A stretch of DNA of 51,389 nt from CAYRMN01 sp964425575 (GCA_964425575.1 CAYRMN010000003.1:1-51389), one strand, 5' to 3'. Counted from the first letter of the stretch, positions 38,196-47,801 are shown. Notes: generated from the letters alone by a model not told the origin. Translations and numbers: made by a program.

Positions 38196-39992
38196 CTAGA
38201 AGTGTAGCGCAGAATTCAGTTGGATAATAGCCCCGATCTCTTCTGGGCTAAGAATATCTTCTCCTGCCTTGCGTTTTTCCTCGGCTAACGCAATTACGGG
38301 CTTCATGCTGCGAAAACTTTCTCCCACCAATTGAAGATAAGCGGTCTGAAGCGGGCTTTGCTGAAAGGCACGAATCCCTTCAACCTTCTTTTCAAACGAC
38401 TCCTGACCCAGTGTTTCAATTTTTTGCAGAATCTTCCGCATGGATTCCTTTGGATCCTTTGATAAGCGACGCAGTTCGCTAACCGAGAGAGCGCGTAACT
38501 CACCCACCAAGCCGATCAATTGTGGACCCGCATATCGAATACCATCAACAGACGGACGCGCACCAATTGCGGCCTGTGACAACTCAATCGTGGCAGGAGA
38601 AACTTTAATCGACGGCTGTACTTTTTCAGTCTGAGCGATTGTTTGAGGCTGAGGAGCCGCTTGCGGCAGGGTTTGAAGAGGTCCAAACTTTTTTTCTTCT
38701 ATACGATGTTCCTTGATATCCAACGGATGAGCCACATTCCCCGCTGGAGCAGATGGATTGATCGAACTGGTTGGACCGGCATTTCCAATAATCCGTCGCA
38801 TCCCCTCAAGCGCTTGACTCTTCTGTGATTCCTGCGCTTTTCGAGATCGAATCTTTTCCTCAAACCAACGAGCATGATCCTCCGCTTCTTGCTGTTTTCG
38901 TTCTTCAACCTTATGTTTTTGTTCCTCAAGTTGTTTTTCAATTTTCCCCTTCTCCTCGTGAGCAATTTTCTCGTGAAACTCCCTATAGGAATCTTCAATA
39001 TCTTGTGAGAGAATCTCCGCCTGCTTCACATCAAGTCCCAGCCCGCCGACTTTTGAATCGCGCATCAACAGCTGTTTCAACTCTAAAACATTGCGAATAT
39101 CTCGCAGACGAGAAGAAATAATATTTCGCAAACGCTTTTCTAAATACTCCCCTTCCGGCTTCACTGAGACGCGCTGAAACGTAATCTCTATCGCCCGTTC
39201 GAGTTCACCCATCGCTTGCAGATTAGGCTTTGGCATCGACGCTTGAATTTTCTCAATCTCCAAATCATCCTTCGTCTTTGGAGCTCGCATTCGCTCCTCC
39301 GCGTCTCGCGTGCGCTGCGCCTCCGATGCCAACCAATTTGAATACTCATCCTCTGTCATGAGCTCAGCTCGTTGAATGATATCCTCCATGGCTTTGACCG
39401 TCTTCTCGGCCATGTCTGCATCAAATCCCAGTCCTCCAAAATCCCCCCCACGCTTCAGAGCCTCAATCACCTCCGCTGTCACGCGGACCCCCTTCTTGCG
39501 GCTCATGAGTAAATCCCTCAGACGCTCACGCATCTGCTCCCCCGCCAATTGAAATCCAACCATCGAGGAAATTTCTGTTGCTGCACGCGAATAGGTGAGA
39601 GGTTGAACGTAGATACGATAATAGGGACGAGCTGGAAGCTGGAGCTTCTCCTGACGCGCAACGTCAATCGCACCGGGCTTCAGATAGTCACCCAGAGGGA
39701 TGAAATGATCCGCCAAAATCTCTGCGATCAATTTCTGTATCTGTTCTTTAGGAAGTTTTCCAGAAAATTCATCTTGGATAGCAAATATGTAGGCATCGAC
39801 TTCCAATTCTCCTCCCATTACGAGACGGTTAAGGTCGCCCAGGAATGTTATATCTTCACCAGATAAACGAAATATTTTTTGTATTCGTTCTAGCGAAGCA
39901 GAATATTGTGGACTTAAAAGAAATTCAACAACCCGTGGCGGTAATACAATCGTATATTCAATATCCGCACCACTATCAACATTCTCGGCCAT
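38196..39992 (-). CDS. Large coiled-coil protein with duplicated domain, secretion operon
   Basis: 598 aa, no TM helix, no recognised family. The N-terminal part (about 1-110) is a compact domain (VLPPRVVEFLLSPQYSASLERIQ; FRLSGEDITFLGDLNRLVMGG). Two related modules follow: one with LLMSRKKGVRVTAEVIEALKR and GGLGFDADMAEKTVKAM (about 165-220), one with RLRDIRNVLELKQLLMRDS and GGLGLDVKQAEILSQDI (about 295-345). A long charged coiled coil (about 345-400) and a Pro/Gln-rich linker lead to a helical C-terminal domain. It starts 3 nt after the VirB6-like gene, so it is probably a cytoplasmic component of that machine, docking or scaffolding by inference. Confidence 0.8.
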   Translation of the reverse strand: MAENVDSGADIEYTIVLPPRVVEFLLSPQYSASLERIQKIFRLSGEDITFLGDLNRLVMGGELEVDAYIFAIQDEFSGKLPKEQIQKLIAEILADHFIPLGDYLKPGAIDVARQEKLQLPARPYYRIYVQPLTYSRAATEISSMVGFQLAGEQMRERLRDLLMSRKKGVRVTAEVIEALKRGGDFGGLGFDADMAEKTVKAMEDIIQRAELMTEDEYSNWLASEAQRTRDAEERMRAPKTKDDLEIEKIQASMPKPNLQAMGELERAIEITFQRVSVKPEGEYLEKRLRNIISSRLRDIRNVLELKQLLMRDSKVGGLGLDVKQAEILSQDIEDSYREFHEKIAHEEKGKIEKQLEEQKHKVEERKQQEAEDHARWFEEKIRSRKAQESQKSQALEGMRRIIGNAGPTSSINPSAPAGNVAHPLDIKEHRIEEKKFGPLQTLPQAAPQPQTIAQTEKVQPSIKVSPATIELSQAAIGARPSVDGIRYAGPQLIGLVGELRALSVSELRRLSKDPKESMRKILQKIETLGQESFEKKVEGIRAFQQSPLQTAYLQLVGESFRSMKPVIALAEEKRKAGEDILSPEEIGAIIQLNSALHF

Positions 39993-39995
39993 AGA

Positions 39996-42944
39996 TTATC
40001 TTGTCGTATAACGACGGGCTCTCGCATTTGCCGCACTCGTTTTCGCATGAGCTAATAAGGTATTGCGGATGGTACGAAAACCTTGACTCGCTTCAATAAG
40101 CTCTCGTGTATCGAGTGCCTGAGCGGCGGCAGCAGCCTCATTAAAATCTTTCACGGCTCCGCTATCAACCATATCCTTCGCAGCGGCATATGCAACCGGA
40201 TCTGTAGGATTGCTCGCATATGTTTGTAGTTCATTCAGATTTACACCATTCTTTGTTGCTATTTTTTTGATACGCTCACCTTCTGTAACTAAAATATTTG
40301 TTACCTCTAAAATACGTCGCTTTGCGTCTTGATCACCTGCCGCCTCAGCCTGAGTATACGCCTCCCTAAGTTGTCCAGCCTTTACTTTTTGAGCTAATCC
40401 AGCTCTTGCCTCATTATAACCATCTCGATTTGATTCCAACGCTTCTAAATCTAAGGCTGCTATCTTCTTATATGCATCTGGTAAGGCCATGGATAAATCC
40501 AGAGCTGCATTCTCCAGTCCAATTTCATATGAACTCCGTATATTAGTATCGGGAAAAGCAGCTTGAGCTTTATTAAATTTAAATGCATCCTCAAAATTGC
40601 CTCCGGCCAGAAGAATATTCTGCTGACTGGAAACCCTGGTAGCCGGTAGCGCCGTTGGTGGCAAGGCATTCAGAATGGCTTTTTGAGCAGTGATACGAGC
40701 TTCGTTCTTTGGAGTAGAAGGAATGTATGCGGCTGGGGCCGTTGCAAGTCCGGCTGCAGATGCAGATGAACCCTGAATCCAAGGCACAGCGACTGACTGC
40801 ATGCGTCCTTTTGCATCTTTTACCTTTGTCACATATGTACGCGCTGCATTTGCGGCTGCGACATTGGACTCTGAAGGATTATCCATTGCCTGTAACTGAG
40901 CCAAAACAGCATTCGGGTCAGAAGAATATCTATTAACGTGCGCCTGAACAAATCTACCGCGATCACCACTTTCCATTCTTTCCCATTTTTCCTCATTTGA
41001 TGCATTTCTGATAATATTTCCTGTTTTTTCATCAATGAGACCCAAGGCTACGCCTTCAGCAAAAAAGGTAGCGCTATCTTTCATTGCGTCTTTATTGATA
41101 GCCTCCATGTGCTTCTTCCAATCTGTGATGCTAGCGTTTTTCTTCTCAGCGTGTTTCGTAAAATCTTTCGCAAGCGCTGGCGTATCCGCTAATACTTTAT
41201 CGTACGCCTCTTTCCGATCACCGAGCTTCAAAGTGTCAGCTGACTTTGATCCAGCAGCGATGTATTCAGAACGCTTCTCAACTGCCTTTCTTTCCGCAAT
41301 AGCTGCCGCTTGTTCAACGGACATGGTGGGATTTTTCTTAAGAAGCTCGGCTTCATATTGTTTTGATAACTCTTTTTGTGAACCTCCGCTCATCGCCATA
41401 TCAGCCAACATCGTCTGGGCTGCTGTAGCAACAGTTAAATCAAAAGATTTCGCTTGCTTTTCAAGCTTCTTTTGCTTTGAGGCAAAATCTAAGAATTTCA
41501 TCTTCTTTTCAAGATCGGAACGAACCTGCTGACCTCTTTCCTTAAAACCCATCAATTGCGCTGCGCCCTTCTCGCCCTTTCCCAGATAAACCGGTAATGT
41601 TCGCGGATCAAATTTTCCTTTCGTTGCCTTTGCAACTCCTGCTCCAATAGCATTTCGGCTTAGGTACCCTGCACCGGCTGCTCCAGCCATACCTGCTCCA
41701 TAAGCCGCCCCAGTCACACCAACTCCAGCCGCTAAGCCAGCAACTGCCCCAGCTCCTGTCCCTGCTGCAAATAGATATTTATTCTTCTTCAAAAACCCAC
41801 TCACAATCTGCGAACCAGTTCCTCCACCGATCCCCAAGCCACTCATGACAGATTTTGGAACAATGCCTTTAGTAGCTGTGCTCGCGGCATATTCAACGCC
41901 TTCAAGCAAAAAGGCGACAACCACAATAAATTGCGCAATCGCGCCACCATTTCCGGCTTTCGTCGCAAAATTTACAGCATTTGTAGTTTCAGTTGTTGCA
42001 TCTTTCACGCTATACACATCTCCAAATGGCTCAGGCGCAGATTGAACAACGGCGAGCGCTAACCACAAAAAGAACGCCATGATCGGACCGGCAACCAAGG
42101 CCTGTTTCAATTTTGTCCAAAAATCACCACCGATCCCCCCTAGTTGGCTGCCAATCTTTGAGGGCAGGGCTGTGGCGAAAAAAGCCAACGGGGAAATGAT
42201 GAGCAGCATCCAAAGAGTAATAATACGGAACACCAAAAAAGCGATCATGATTACGATGATCGTGATGGAAATCAGGAGCATGAACAAACCAAACACCGCG
42301 GCCGCAAACAGTTCAGCGGTAGCCGTCGCTCCGGGATGCTCTGAGCTCATGGTCGTCAGCTGATCCAATTTCAGCGCCTTCACAAAATTTCCTCCAGCCG
42401 CCTGCTGAAAGGCGCTCACAAAGGTCAACATGATTACTTGTGAAAAATCAATCAACAACCCAATAAGCGTTTTTGAAAAATTGATCAGCACGGCCATGAG
42501 CAGCAATTTTGGCAGCACTTTGGAGTAATGAAAATCAGCTGGGTACCCAATAATCGTCGCAAAGGCCGATACGAGCAGAATGACGATAAAAAACATGTTG
42601 GTCAGATCACGTACCAACACCCATCCAAATTGAACCGGCTGCGCTTTGACGAAATTGTTATAGCTGGCGATTTTAATAAGCACTCCTACCAACACAATCA
42701 AGAGCTTACCCAACGCAAAGATTAATAGGTTCAACAAATCTCCTACAATGAGAATGGCTTTATCACCGATATCGTTCAGATCAAAAGCGTGAGCAGAATG
42801 ACCGATAACAAAAATACCTATAACGAGACACAAGGCAATAAATCCGAAATGTCGTGATCGTGACAACCGTGTTATTGCCACTGCGGCCGGTCGTGCAAAA
42901 ACACGCTCAACATACTCACGAAGTCTAGCAACGCCTTGAAGCAT
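39996..42944 (-). CDS. VirB6/TrbL-like polytopic membrane protein with long tail
   Basis: 982 aa, first gene of the secretion operon. A signal or first helix (about 33-53, ending GHSAHA) is followed by about seven more TM helices up to residue about 370, including pairs of strongly hydrophobic helices around LLIFALGKLLIVLVGVLIKI and LFMLLISITIIVIMIAFLVF, and the motif LWMLLIISPLAFFATALP typical of TrbL/VirB6 proteins. The remaining 600 residues are a Gly/Ala-rich stretch and then charged Ala-rich helices without TM segments. VirB6-like proteins form the inner-membrane channel. An extended -10 box lies 10 nt before the ATG. Confidence 0.85.
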   Translation of the reverse strand: MLQGVARLREYVERVFARPAAVAITRLSRSRHFGFIALCLVIGIFVIGHSAHAFDLNDIGDKAILIVGDLLNLLIFALGKLLIVLVGVLIKIASYNNFVKAQPVQFGWVLVRDLTNMFFIVILLVSAFATIIGYPADFHYSKVLPKLLLMAVLINFSKTLIGLLIDFSQVIMLTFVSAFQQAAGGNFVKALKLDQLTTMSSEHPGATATAELFAAAVFGLFMLLISITIIVIMIAFLVFRIITLWMLLIISPLAFFATALPSKIGSQLGGIGGDFWTKLKQALVAGPIMAFFLWLALAVVQSAPEPFGDVYSVKDATTETTNAVNFATKAGNGGAIAQFIVVVAFLLEGVEYAASTATKGIVPKSVMSGLGIGGGTGSQIVSGFLKKNKYLFAAGTGAGAVAGLAAGVGVTGAAYGAGMAGAAGAGYLSRNAIGAGVAKATKGKFDPRTLPVYLGKGEKGAAQLMGFKERGQQVRSDLEKKMKFLDFASKQKKLEKQAKSFDLTVATAAQTMLADMAMSGGSQKELSKQYEAELLKKNPTMSVEQAAAIAERKAVEKRSEYIAAGSKSADTLKLGDRKEAYDKVLADTPALAKDFTKHAEKKNASITDWKKHMEAINKDAMKDSATFFAEGVALGLIDEKTGNIIRNASNEEKWERMESGDRGRFVQAHVNRYSSDPNAVLAQLQAMDNPSESNVAAANAARTYVTKVKDAKGRMQSVAVPWIQGSSASAAGLATAPAAYIPSTPKNEARITAQKAILNALPPTALPATRVSSQQNILLAGGNFEDAFKFNKAQAAFPDTNIRSSYEIGLENAALDLSMALPDAYKKIAALDLEALESNRDGYNEARAGLAQKVKAGQLREAYTQAEAAGDQDAKRRILEVTNILVTEGERIKKIATKNGVNLNELQTYASNPTDPVAYAAAKDMVDSGAVKDFNEAAAAAQALDTRELIEASQGFRTIRNTLLAHAKTSAANARARRYTTR

Positions 42945-42954
42945 ATTCAGTGAA

Positions 42955-42960
42955 AGTATA
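42955..42960 (-). promoter_or_regulatory. Extended -10 (TGCTATACT) of the secretion operon
   Basis: TATACT preceded by TGC ends 10 nt before the VirB6-like ATG, the same arrangement as at 216 and 47802. It is the probable promoter of the whole operon down to comF. Confidence 0.55.
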
Positions 42961-42969
42961 GCACAGATT

Positions 42970-43419
42970 CTACGGAGCTGGCAGCAAGACCTTCACACCA
43001 CGTTGTAATCCCTTTTTCTGCCCTGTCCCCGCCTCCACTTCTAACACACGATCGGCAAAGTGGGTGGGTGTATATATGGCAGGAATCGCATCCCCCAGCG
43101 TCGCCGGCAGCGTCGCCATGTCCACGATCACATCGTTGTTCAGCCAAAGAATATCCAGCGAAAATCTGGTATCTTTCATCCAAAACGGGTAAATACCCGG
43201 CGTCTCGAACAAAAACAACATCGCCTGACGATTATGCAAAACAGCACGGCCAGAGAGCCCCTTTTCGCGCTTCGCGGGCGTATCCGCGATTTCCAAGCGA
43301 AGATCACGAAGATCAACAGTGGGCTGAGATATCTGGAGTAGTTCAGATCGATAAAAGACGCCAGCCAGGATAGCAGTGGGAAGGATGACAAAGAAAACGA
43401 TTTTGAAAAAATGATTCAT
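42970..43419 (-). CDS. DUF192 family exported protein
   Basis: 149 aa. A signal anchor (about 3-22; FFKIVFFVILPTAILAGVFY) precedes a DUF192 domain: RLEIADTPAKREKGLSGR, MLFLFETPGIYPFWMKDTRF, LDILWLNND and the end RVLEVEAGTGQKKGL. DUF192 proteins are small beta-rich exported or cytoplasmic proteins of unknown function. A longer frame would add residues derived from the palindromic repeat upstream (PHALRHACQFRHAG...), so I start at MNHFF; ATG two codons earlier is equally possible. It lies between the secretion operon and the MraY-like gene. Confidence 0.9.
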   Translation of the reverse strand: MNHFFKIVFFVILPTAILAGVFYRSELLQISQPTVDLRDLRLEIADTPAKREKGLSGRAVLHNRQAMLFLFETPGIYPFWMKDTRFSLDILWLNNDVIVDMATLPATLGDAIPAIYTPTHFADRVLEVEAGTGQKKGLQRGVKVLLPAP

Positions 43420-43429
43420 ACACATTTGC

Positions 43430-43519
43430 GTAGGGGCGCATGCCATGCGCCCTTCGATCGACCGGCCAGCATGCCGGAATTGACAGGCATGTCGAAGGGC
43501 GTGTGGCACACGCCCCTAC
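43430..43519. repeat. Long palindromic repeat (GTAGGGGCG family)
   Basis: Nearly perfect inverted repeat: GTAGGGGCG-CA-TGCCA-TG-CGCCCTTCGA on the left pairs with TCGAAGGGCG-TG-TGGCA-CA-CGCCCCTAC on the right, about 24 paired bases per arm with two small internal loops, around a 34-nt centre. It spans the gap between the MraY-like stop and the DUF192 start. Confidence 0.9.
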
Positions 43520-43521
43520 CC

Positions 43522-44586
43522 CTACCGTCTCACCCGTTGCAACAACCACGATGAAAGAAAGGTGAGAATAATCAGACTGGCCAACAAGAAAATCTTTCCG
43601 CGCGTTTGCAAAGATAGCGCTGCGACACCTGCTGCAAAAGAGATACCCCATAGCAGAAGCACAACAGTCCGATGAGGCAGCCCAGCTCGCAATAAACGAA
43701 AATGTAAGTGAGTATCATCGCCTTTCCATGGAGAAACGCCTCGATAGATTCGTCCGATCAGAACACAGGCTGCATCTGCGAGTGGAATCGCCAAAACAGC
43801 AAGTGCAACGGCAACCTTGGCACCGGACACGATCGCCAAAAAACCCAATGAAAAACCTGCGAGCGTGCTCCCCACTTCACCTAAAAATTGCTTGGCTGGA
43901 TGGATATTCCGAGGCAAAAAACCCAAGAATGCTCCACCAATACTACTTGTGAATAACGCCACGTCTGGTTGAAAATACCGAGCGGACAGGGTAAGGGCCC
44001 CAACCATCGCTGATCCAATGACTGCCATGCCAGTTACAAGTCCATCCAATCCATCTAGCAACTTGGTGGTATATGTTGCAAAGAGCAGCCAGGCAATCGT
44101 AATGAGATCAGCCGGCAGAATCACATGTAGCGAAGGCAACGTCCACCAGGCCAGTGATGCGCCCCCTGGTCCTGTAAGTGACGTGATCTGATGGATGCCA
44201 GTACCTGTCAGCAATACAATGAGGGCGGCCAACAATGGAAAAAGTAGCTGAATAAATGGTGGTAATGACCATCGATCATCCAGCACTCCTCCACAAACCA
44301 ACAGAAATGCACCTGCCGCAAAACCGATCAACTGTCTGCCTGTAATCGATCCACCCAAAATCAATCCATTCATGATCACCAAGCCACTCGATAGCGCCAT
44401 CGCGCTTGCAACTCCAACACCACCCCACAATGGAATGGGCTGTGTATGGATCTTTCTCCCACCAGTTGGCTGATCAACCGCTCCATATCGAATCGCCCAT
44501 CGCGTTGAGGCGATAGACAGAAGATGGCTAAGAATTGCGGTACAACCAGCAATGGTTAGACAGAGGATAAAGAGAGGATCGTGCAT
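43522..44586 (-). CDS. MraY/WecA-family glycosyl-1-phosphate transferase
   Basis: A 354-aa polytopic enzyme (about ten TM helices) transferring a sugar-1-phosphate from a UDP-sugar to undecaprenyl phosphate at the inner face of the membrane. Family motifs: AVDQPTGGRKIHTQPIPLWGG (residues about 32-52), GVLDDRW (the DD pair that binds magnesium), TTKLLDGLDGLVTGMAVI (the ND/LDG loop), and DDTHLHFRLLRAGLPHR (the HLHHxL-like loop). These fit the WecA/TagO branch better than MraY, which suggests wall polymer or surface glycan synthesis. An upstream frame extension reads SFPRRRES..FRGNDT, a translated repeat, so I start at MHDPLFIL. Confidence 0.92.
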   Translation of the reverse strand: MHDPLFILCLTIAGCTAILSHLLSIASTRWAIRYGAVDQPTGGRKIHTQPIPLWGGVGVASAMALSSGLVIMNGLILGGSITGRQLIGFAAGAFLLVCGGVLDDRWSLPPFIQLLFPLLAALIVLLTGTGIHQITSLTGPGGASLAWWTLPSLHVILPADLITIAWLLFATYTTKLLDGLDGLVTGMAVIGSAMVGALTLSARYFQPDVALFTSSIGGAFLGFLPRNIHPAKQFLGEVGSTLAGFSLGFLAIVSGAKVAVALAVLAIPLADAACVLIGRIYRGVSPWKGDDTHLHFRLLRAGLPHRTVVLLLWGISFAAGVAALSLQTRGKIFLLASLIILTFLSSWLLQRVRR

Positions 44587-44592
44587 ATCACG

Positions 44593-44668
44593 TGTGTCAT
44601 TACCGCGAAAACGGAAATCCTGATCCCATTCGGCCGAACCAGATTCCCGCCTGCGCGGGAATGACACA
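44593..44668. repeat. TGTCATTCCCGC-type inverted repeat upstream of the WecA-like gene
   Basis: TGTGTCATTACCGCG pairs imperfectly with CGCGGGAATGACACA, enclosing a second stem. It is related to the repeat upstream of recG at 23900. It overlaps the false N-terminal extension of the WecA-like frame. Confidence 0.75.
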
Positions 44669-44694
44669 ATTGCAGATTGCGGATGAGAGTAAAA

Positions 44695-47412
44695 TTATAA
44701 TATGGGCGCCTTCTCGATCTTCAACGACCCATCTGCCTGTAAGATGATCGTATCACGTCGACCGACTTGCTTCCGTAAGAGAATATCCGCCAACGCATTA
44801 TCTACTTGATCCTGAATAACGCGACGCAAAGGGCGTGCGCCAAAAAGAGGGTCAAAACCAGCTCTTGCCAGACGCTCGATCGCTTCATCTTCAGCGGTAA
44901 ACCGGATCCCCTTGTCTTCAAGGCGCTTCGCCACACTATTCATAAGCAACCAAGCGATTTGAATGACATTATCAAGCGTGAGAGGCTTAAAAACAATAAC
45001 ACTATCGAATCGATTCAAAAATTCAGGTCGAAAAATACCTTTTAGCTCTCGTTCCAGCAGATTGGTTTTAATCTGATCCAATGGAATATGCTGCGCGATC
45101 CCTGTCTGAATAAATGCAGTTCCTGCATTTGAGGTCATAATGACCACCGTATTCGTAAAATCAATCGTACGACCAACCCCATCCGTCAATCGGCCATCAT
45201 CCATCACCTGGAGAAACAAATTCAAAATATCCGGATGGGCTTTTTCAATTTCATCGAGCAATACAATTGAGAAGGGCAGCCGGCGCACAGCCTCGGTCAA
45301 TAATCCGCCCCGCTCATCCCCGGGTTTCCCGATCATACGCGCAACCGAAGACGGATCCTGATACTCCGACATGTCGAGACGAATCATGGATTTCTCCTCT
45401 CCAAAATATTCGGCTGCCAGAGCCTTGGATAGCTCTGTTTTTCCAACACCCGTCGGTCCCAGAAACAAAAAATTCGCAATCGGGCGCTTCCCTTCTCGGA
45501 GCTCTGCACGCGCACGTCGCATGGCTTGCGCCACTGCTGTCACCGCCTCTTCCTGACCAACGATACGCCGATGGAGCTGCTGTTCAAGGTTCAACAGCTT
45601 TTCCGTTTCATCTTGACTAACCGCTTCCACGGGAATCGATGTTTTCTCATGAACAACCTGCGCTACATCCTGCACTGTAACAATCGTTCGTTCACCACGT
45701 TCTTTTCGAGCTCGTACGGCCGCTTCTCGGATAACATTCAATGCGCTTTCCGGAGTAGCCACATCCGTGAGATAGCGCAATGCCAAAGAGGTGGCTTTTT
45801 CTAAAGCCGCATATGAAAAAAATACGCTCTGCTCATATTCAATAAATCCACTTTTTATCATCAACACTCGCTGTGTATCGTTCACATCCATCGGCAATAC
45901 CATGACCTTGATTAATTTAGCTCCAAGCGAACGACGTTCCAAATATTGCGTCCAAGCATGGGGAGTGGTGGTGGCAATAGCAATAAAATAGCCCTTATCC
46001 AGCTCACTCGCAAAGGTTTCCGCTAAATCCATCGGGCCACGACCCCCGCCAACCAAGGCTTCAATCCCCTGAACTGCCAAAATGACATTTCCAGAAACTG
46101 CTACTTCCTGTAGCAGACTCAAAAGCCGTTCTGCAACCAACCCCGGGTCTCCAGCCGCCAATACCTGAGCCAGATTGATAGAAACAAGACGGCGATCAAA
46201 TAATTCAGGTGGGACATCTTCCTCAACCATGCGGCGGGCGAGCTGCTCAATCAACGCCGACTTCCCTACCCCAGTCTCACCAATCAATACCACTGATCGT
46301 CGCCCACTTTCAATCGCCTGAAGGAGCGCATTCATTTCACGTTCACGTGCAATCAACGGAGGAATAAAACCGTTTCTGGCAATCCGAGTAAGATCTTCAC
46401 TCAAGCGATCAAGGAGCGGGGTTTGTTGAGCTGTCATCGCCCGATTCATGCTAGTATCCGGCTTTAACGAAGCGAGTGACACGAAGCGTTGGTGATCATC
46501 CCGCATCTTATCCCGAATCGCAATCCATTCCGCAACGCGTTGGATGTGTTCAGCTGGATATCCCAACTGATCAAGGAGTTCCTGTAACGCTTCCTGTTCT
46601 TGGAATGTCCGGAGAAAAATATCCATGACACTCACTGTTGAACGATGAGCAGCAACCGCATCTGCATAGGCCAACGCCAACACGCGCTTTGTCTCTTTTG
46701 AGAACAGAATCGGCGGACTCCCACCAGGGGCATCAAGCATCATGCGTGCTAATGGTCCCTTCATGAGATCAAATGACATACCGAGTCGCGTCATCAACGA
46801 TCCGCCAGAAGGACTCGTCAGTGCAGAAGCGAACAGCATCAGCGGCTCGACTTGAGTCCGCTTCAGATCTCGAGCGATGGTATAGGCTGTTTCAACAACA
46901 GACATTGCCTCGCTCGAAAAAAAAGGAGATACATCGAAGCGATGCTTGGTACGCTCTGACGCCTTCTGTTCGTACGCAGCTCGCTCCGCTGCCGTAAGCT
47001 TCCATTGCGGGATATGTTTTTCCTTATTCGAAAATTCAGCCGCCCGAAAAATAAAAAAACAAAGGATCAGCAATCCAGCCCATAATCCATCCACAAATCC
47101 ATATGTGCCTGATAGCCAAAATTCACGATGCAATAAAATATCCGTATCTTCCAAATGGAGAATCTTCCACACAAACAAAGCCATGAACGCCCCTACAACA
47201 ACCAATAGCGCAAGATTGAATAGAACATTTACTTTTTGCCTAATCCCGCGAAACGCAATGGAAAAATCGTCTACACGAGCCCCCCATACCAAAAACCCAT
47301 CGGTGGAAGGAACTCCAATCCCAGCCCCTCCGCATACCGAACATGAAAGCGATGCCCGAGGATCGGCTCCACACTGCGCGCACACGACGGCAACAGAAGA
47401 GGGCTCCTTCAT
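44695..47412 (-). CDS. Membrane-anchored Clp/Hsp100-like AAA+ protein with zinc ribbon
   Basis: 905 aa. A four-Cys zinc ribbon (CAQC at 11-14, CSVC at 24-27) precedes two TM helices (about 62-84 and 103-124), a Clp-N-like region (about 170-300), D1 with Walker A GETGVGKSA and D2 with GPTGVGKTE and IVLLDEIEKAH. D1 lacks the Walker B acids: the stretch reads VILAVQGIEAL where FIDEIH is expected, so D1 probably binds but does not hydrolyse ATP. No (V/I/L)GF ClpP-docking loop is seen. The start overlaps the previous gene's stop by ATGA; a longer frame lies inside that gene. It is unlike the soluble ClpC at 10017. Confidence 0.88.
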   Translation of the reverse strand: MKEPSSVAVVCAQCGADPRASLSCSVCGGAGIGVPSTDGFLVWGARVDDFSIAFRGIRQKVNVLFNLALLVVVGAFMALFVWKILHLEDTDILLHREFWLSGTYGFVDGLWAGLLILCFFIFRAAEFSNKEKHIPQWKLTAAERAAYEQKASERTKHRFDVSPFFSSEAMSVVETAYTIARDLKRTQVEPLMLFASALTSPSGGSLMTRLGMSFDLMKGPLARMMLDAPGGSPPILFSKETKRVLALAYADAVAAHRSTVSVMDIFLRTFQEQEALQELLDQLGYPAEHIQRVAEWIAIRDKMRDDHQRFVSLASLKPDTSMNRAMTAQQTPLLDRLSEDLTRIARNGFIPPLIAREREMNALLQAIESGRRSVVLIGETGVGKSALIEQLARRMVEEDVPPELFDRRLVSINLAQVLAAGDPGLVAERLLSLLQEVAVSGNVILAVQGIEALVGGGRGPMDLAETFASELDKGYFIAIATTTPHAWTQYLERRSLGAKLIKVMVLPMDVNDTQRVLMIKSGFIEYEQSVFFSYAALEKATSLALRYLTDVATPESALNVIREAAVRARKERGERTIVTVQDVAQVVHEKTSIPVEAVSQDETEKLLNLEQQLHRRIVGQEEAVTAVAQAMRRARAELREGKRPIANFLFLGPTGVGKTELSKALAAEYFGEEKSMIRLDMSEYQDPSSVARMIGKPGDERGGLLTEAVRRLPFSIVLLDEIEKAHPDILNLFLQVMDDGRLTDGVGRTIDFTNTVVIMTSNAGTAFIQTGIAQHIPLDQIKTNLLERELKGIFRPEFLNRFDSVIVFKPLTLDNVIQIAWLLMNSVAKRLEDKGIRFTAEDEAIERLARAGFDPLFGARPLRRVIQDQVDNALADILLRKQVGRRDTIILQADGSLKIEKAPIL

Positions 47413-47795
47413 ACCACTCCCAGTAATGAGTGAACGACTAAGTGAGACAGAAGCAGCAGCACGAAGAGAGCGGGCGCACTTACCCATATCAATAATCCCC
47501 CTGCATAGATCAGCACCTCAACTCCCAGCGCAATCGTTCGACCGACGAGCACGACTGCTCGCATCAACAAACTTACTGCCCGTCCCGTAAAACTATACTG
47601 TCCATACATGGGAACAAAAAAATTGTGCAGCCAGATCCGAAACCCATACTGACGAATACGAATATCAATGGCGCGTCGAATCATCGCAATGATGCGCATG
47701 AAGCCTTTCGTGTACCACCATACCGGAAACCAGGCGACGCTTCCAATGAGGTCAACTCCAATGAGCTGCAGCACCGCCCCTGTCCGTGATTGCAT
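47409..47795 (-). CDS. Membrane protein co-translated with the membrane Clp
   Basis: 128 aa with an amphipathic or hydrophobic start (VLQLIGVDLIGSVAWFPVWWYTKGF), a basic central segment (MIRRAIDIRIRQYGFRIW) and two or three TM helices (about 60-80, 84-104 and 108-126). I recognise no family. It has its own extended -10 box 6 nt before the ATG, and its TGA overlaps the ATG of the Clp gene, so the two proteins are made together. A partner or membrane adaptor for the Clp protein is a reasonable inference. Longer upstream frames would run through a terminator and a repeat. Confidence 0.75.
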   Translation of the reverse strand: MQSRTGAVLQLIGVDLIGSVAWFPVWWYTKGFMRIIAMIRRAIDIRIRQYGFRIWLHNFFVPMYGQYSFTGRAVSLLMRAVVLVGRTIALGVEVLIYAGGLLIWVSAPALFVLLLLSHLVVHSLLGVV

Positions 47796-47801
47796 ACGAA
47801 A

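Noticed and set aside
43420..43509. N-terminal extension of the DUF192 protein
   Set aside because: It is encoded by the 90-bp palindrome and would place 30 polar residues before a normal signal anchor.
44587..44667. N-terminal extension of the WecA-like transferase
   Set aside because: It reads SFPRRRES..FRGNDT, typical of translated ATTCCCGC repeats; the first TM helix starts after it.
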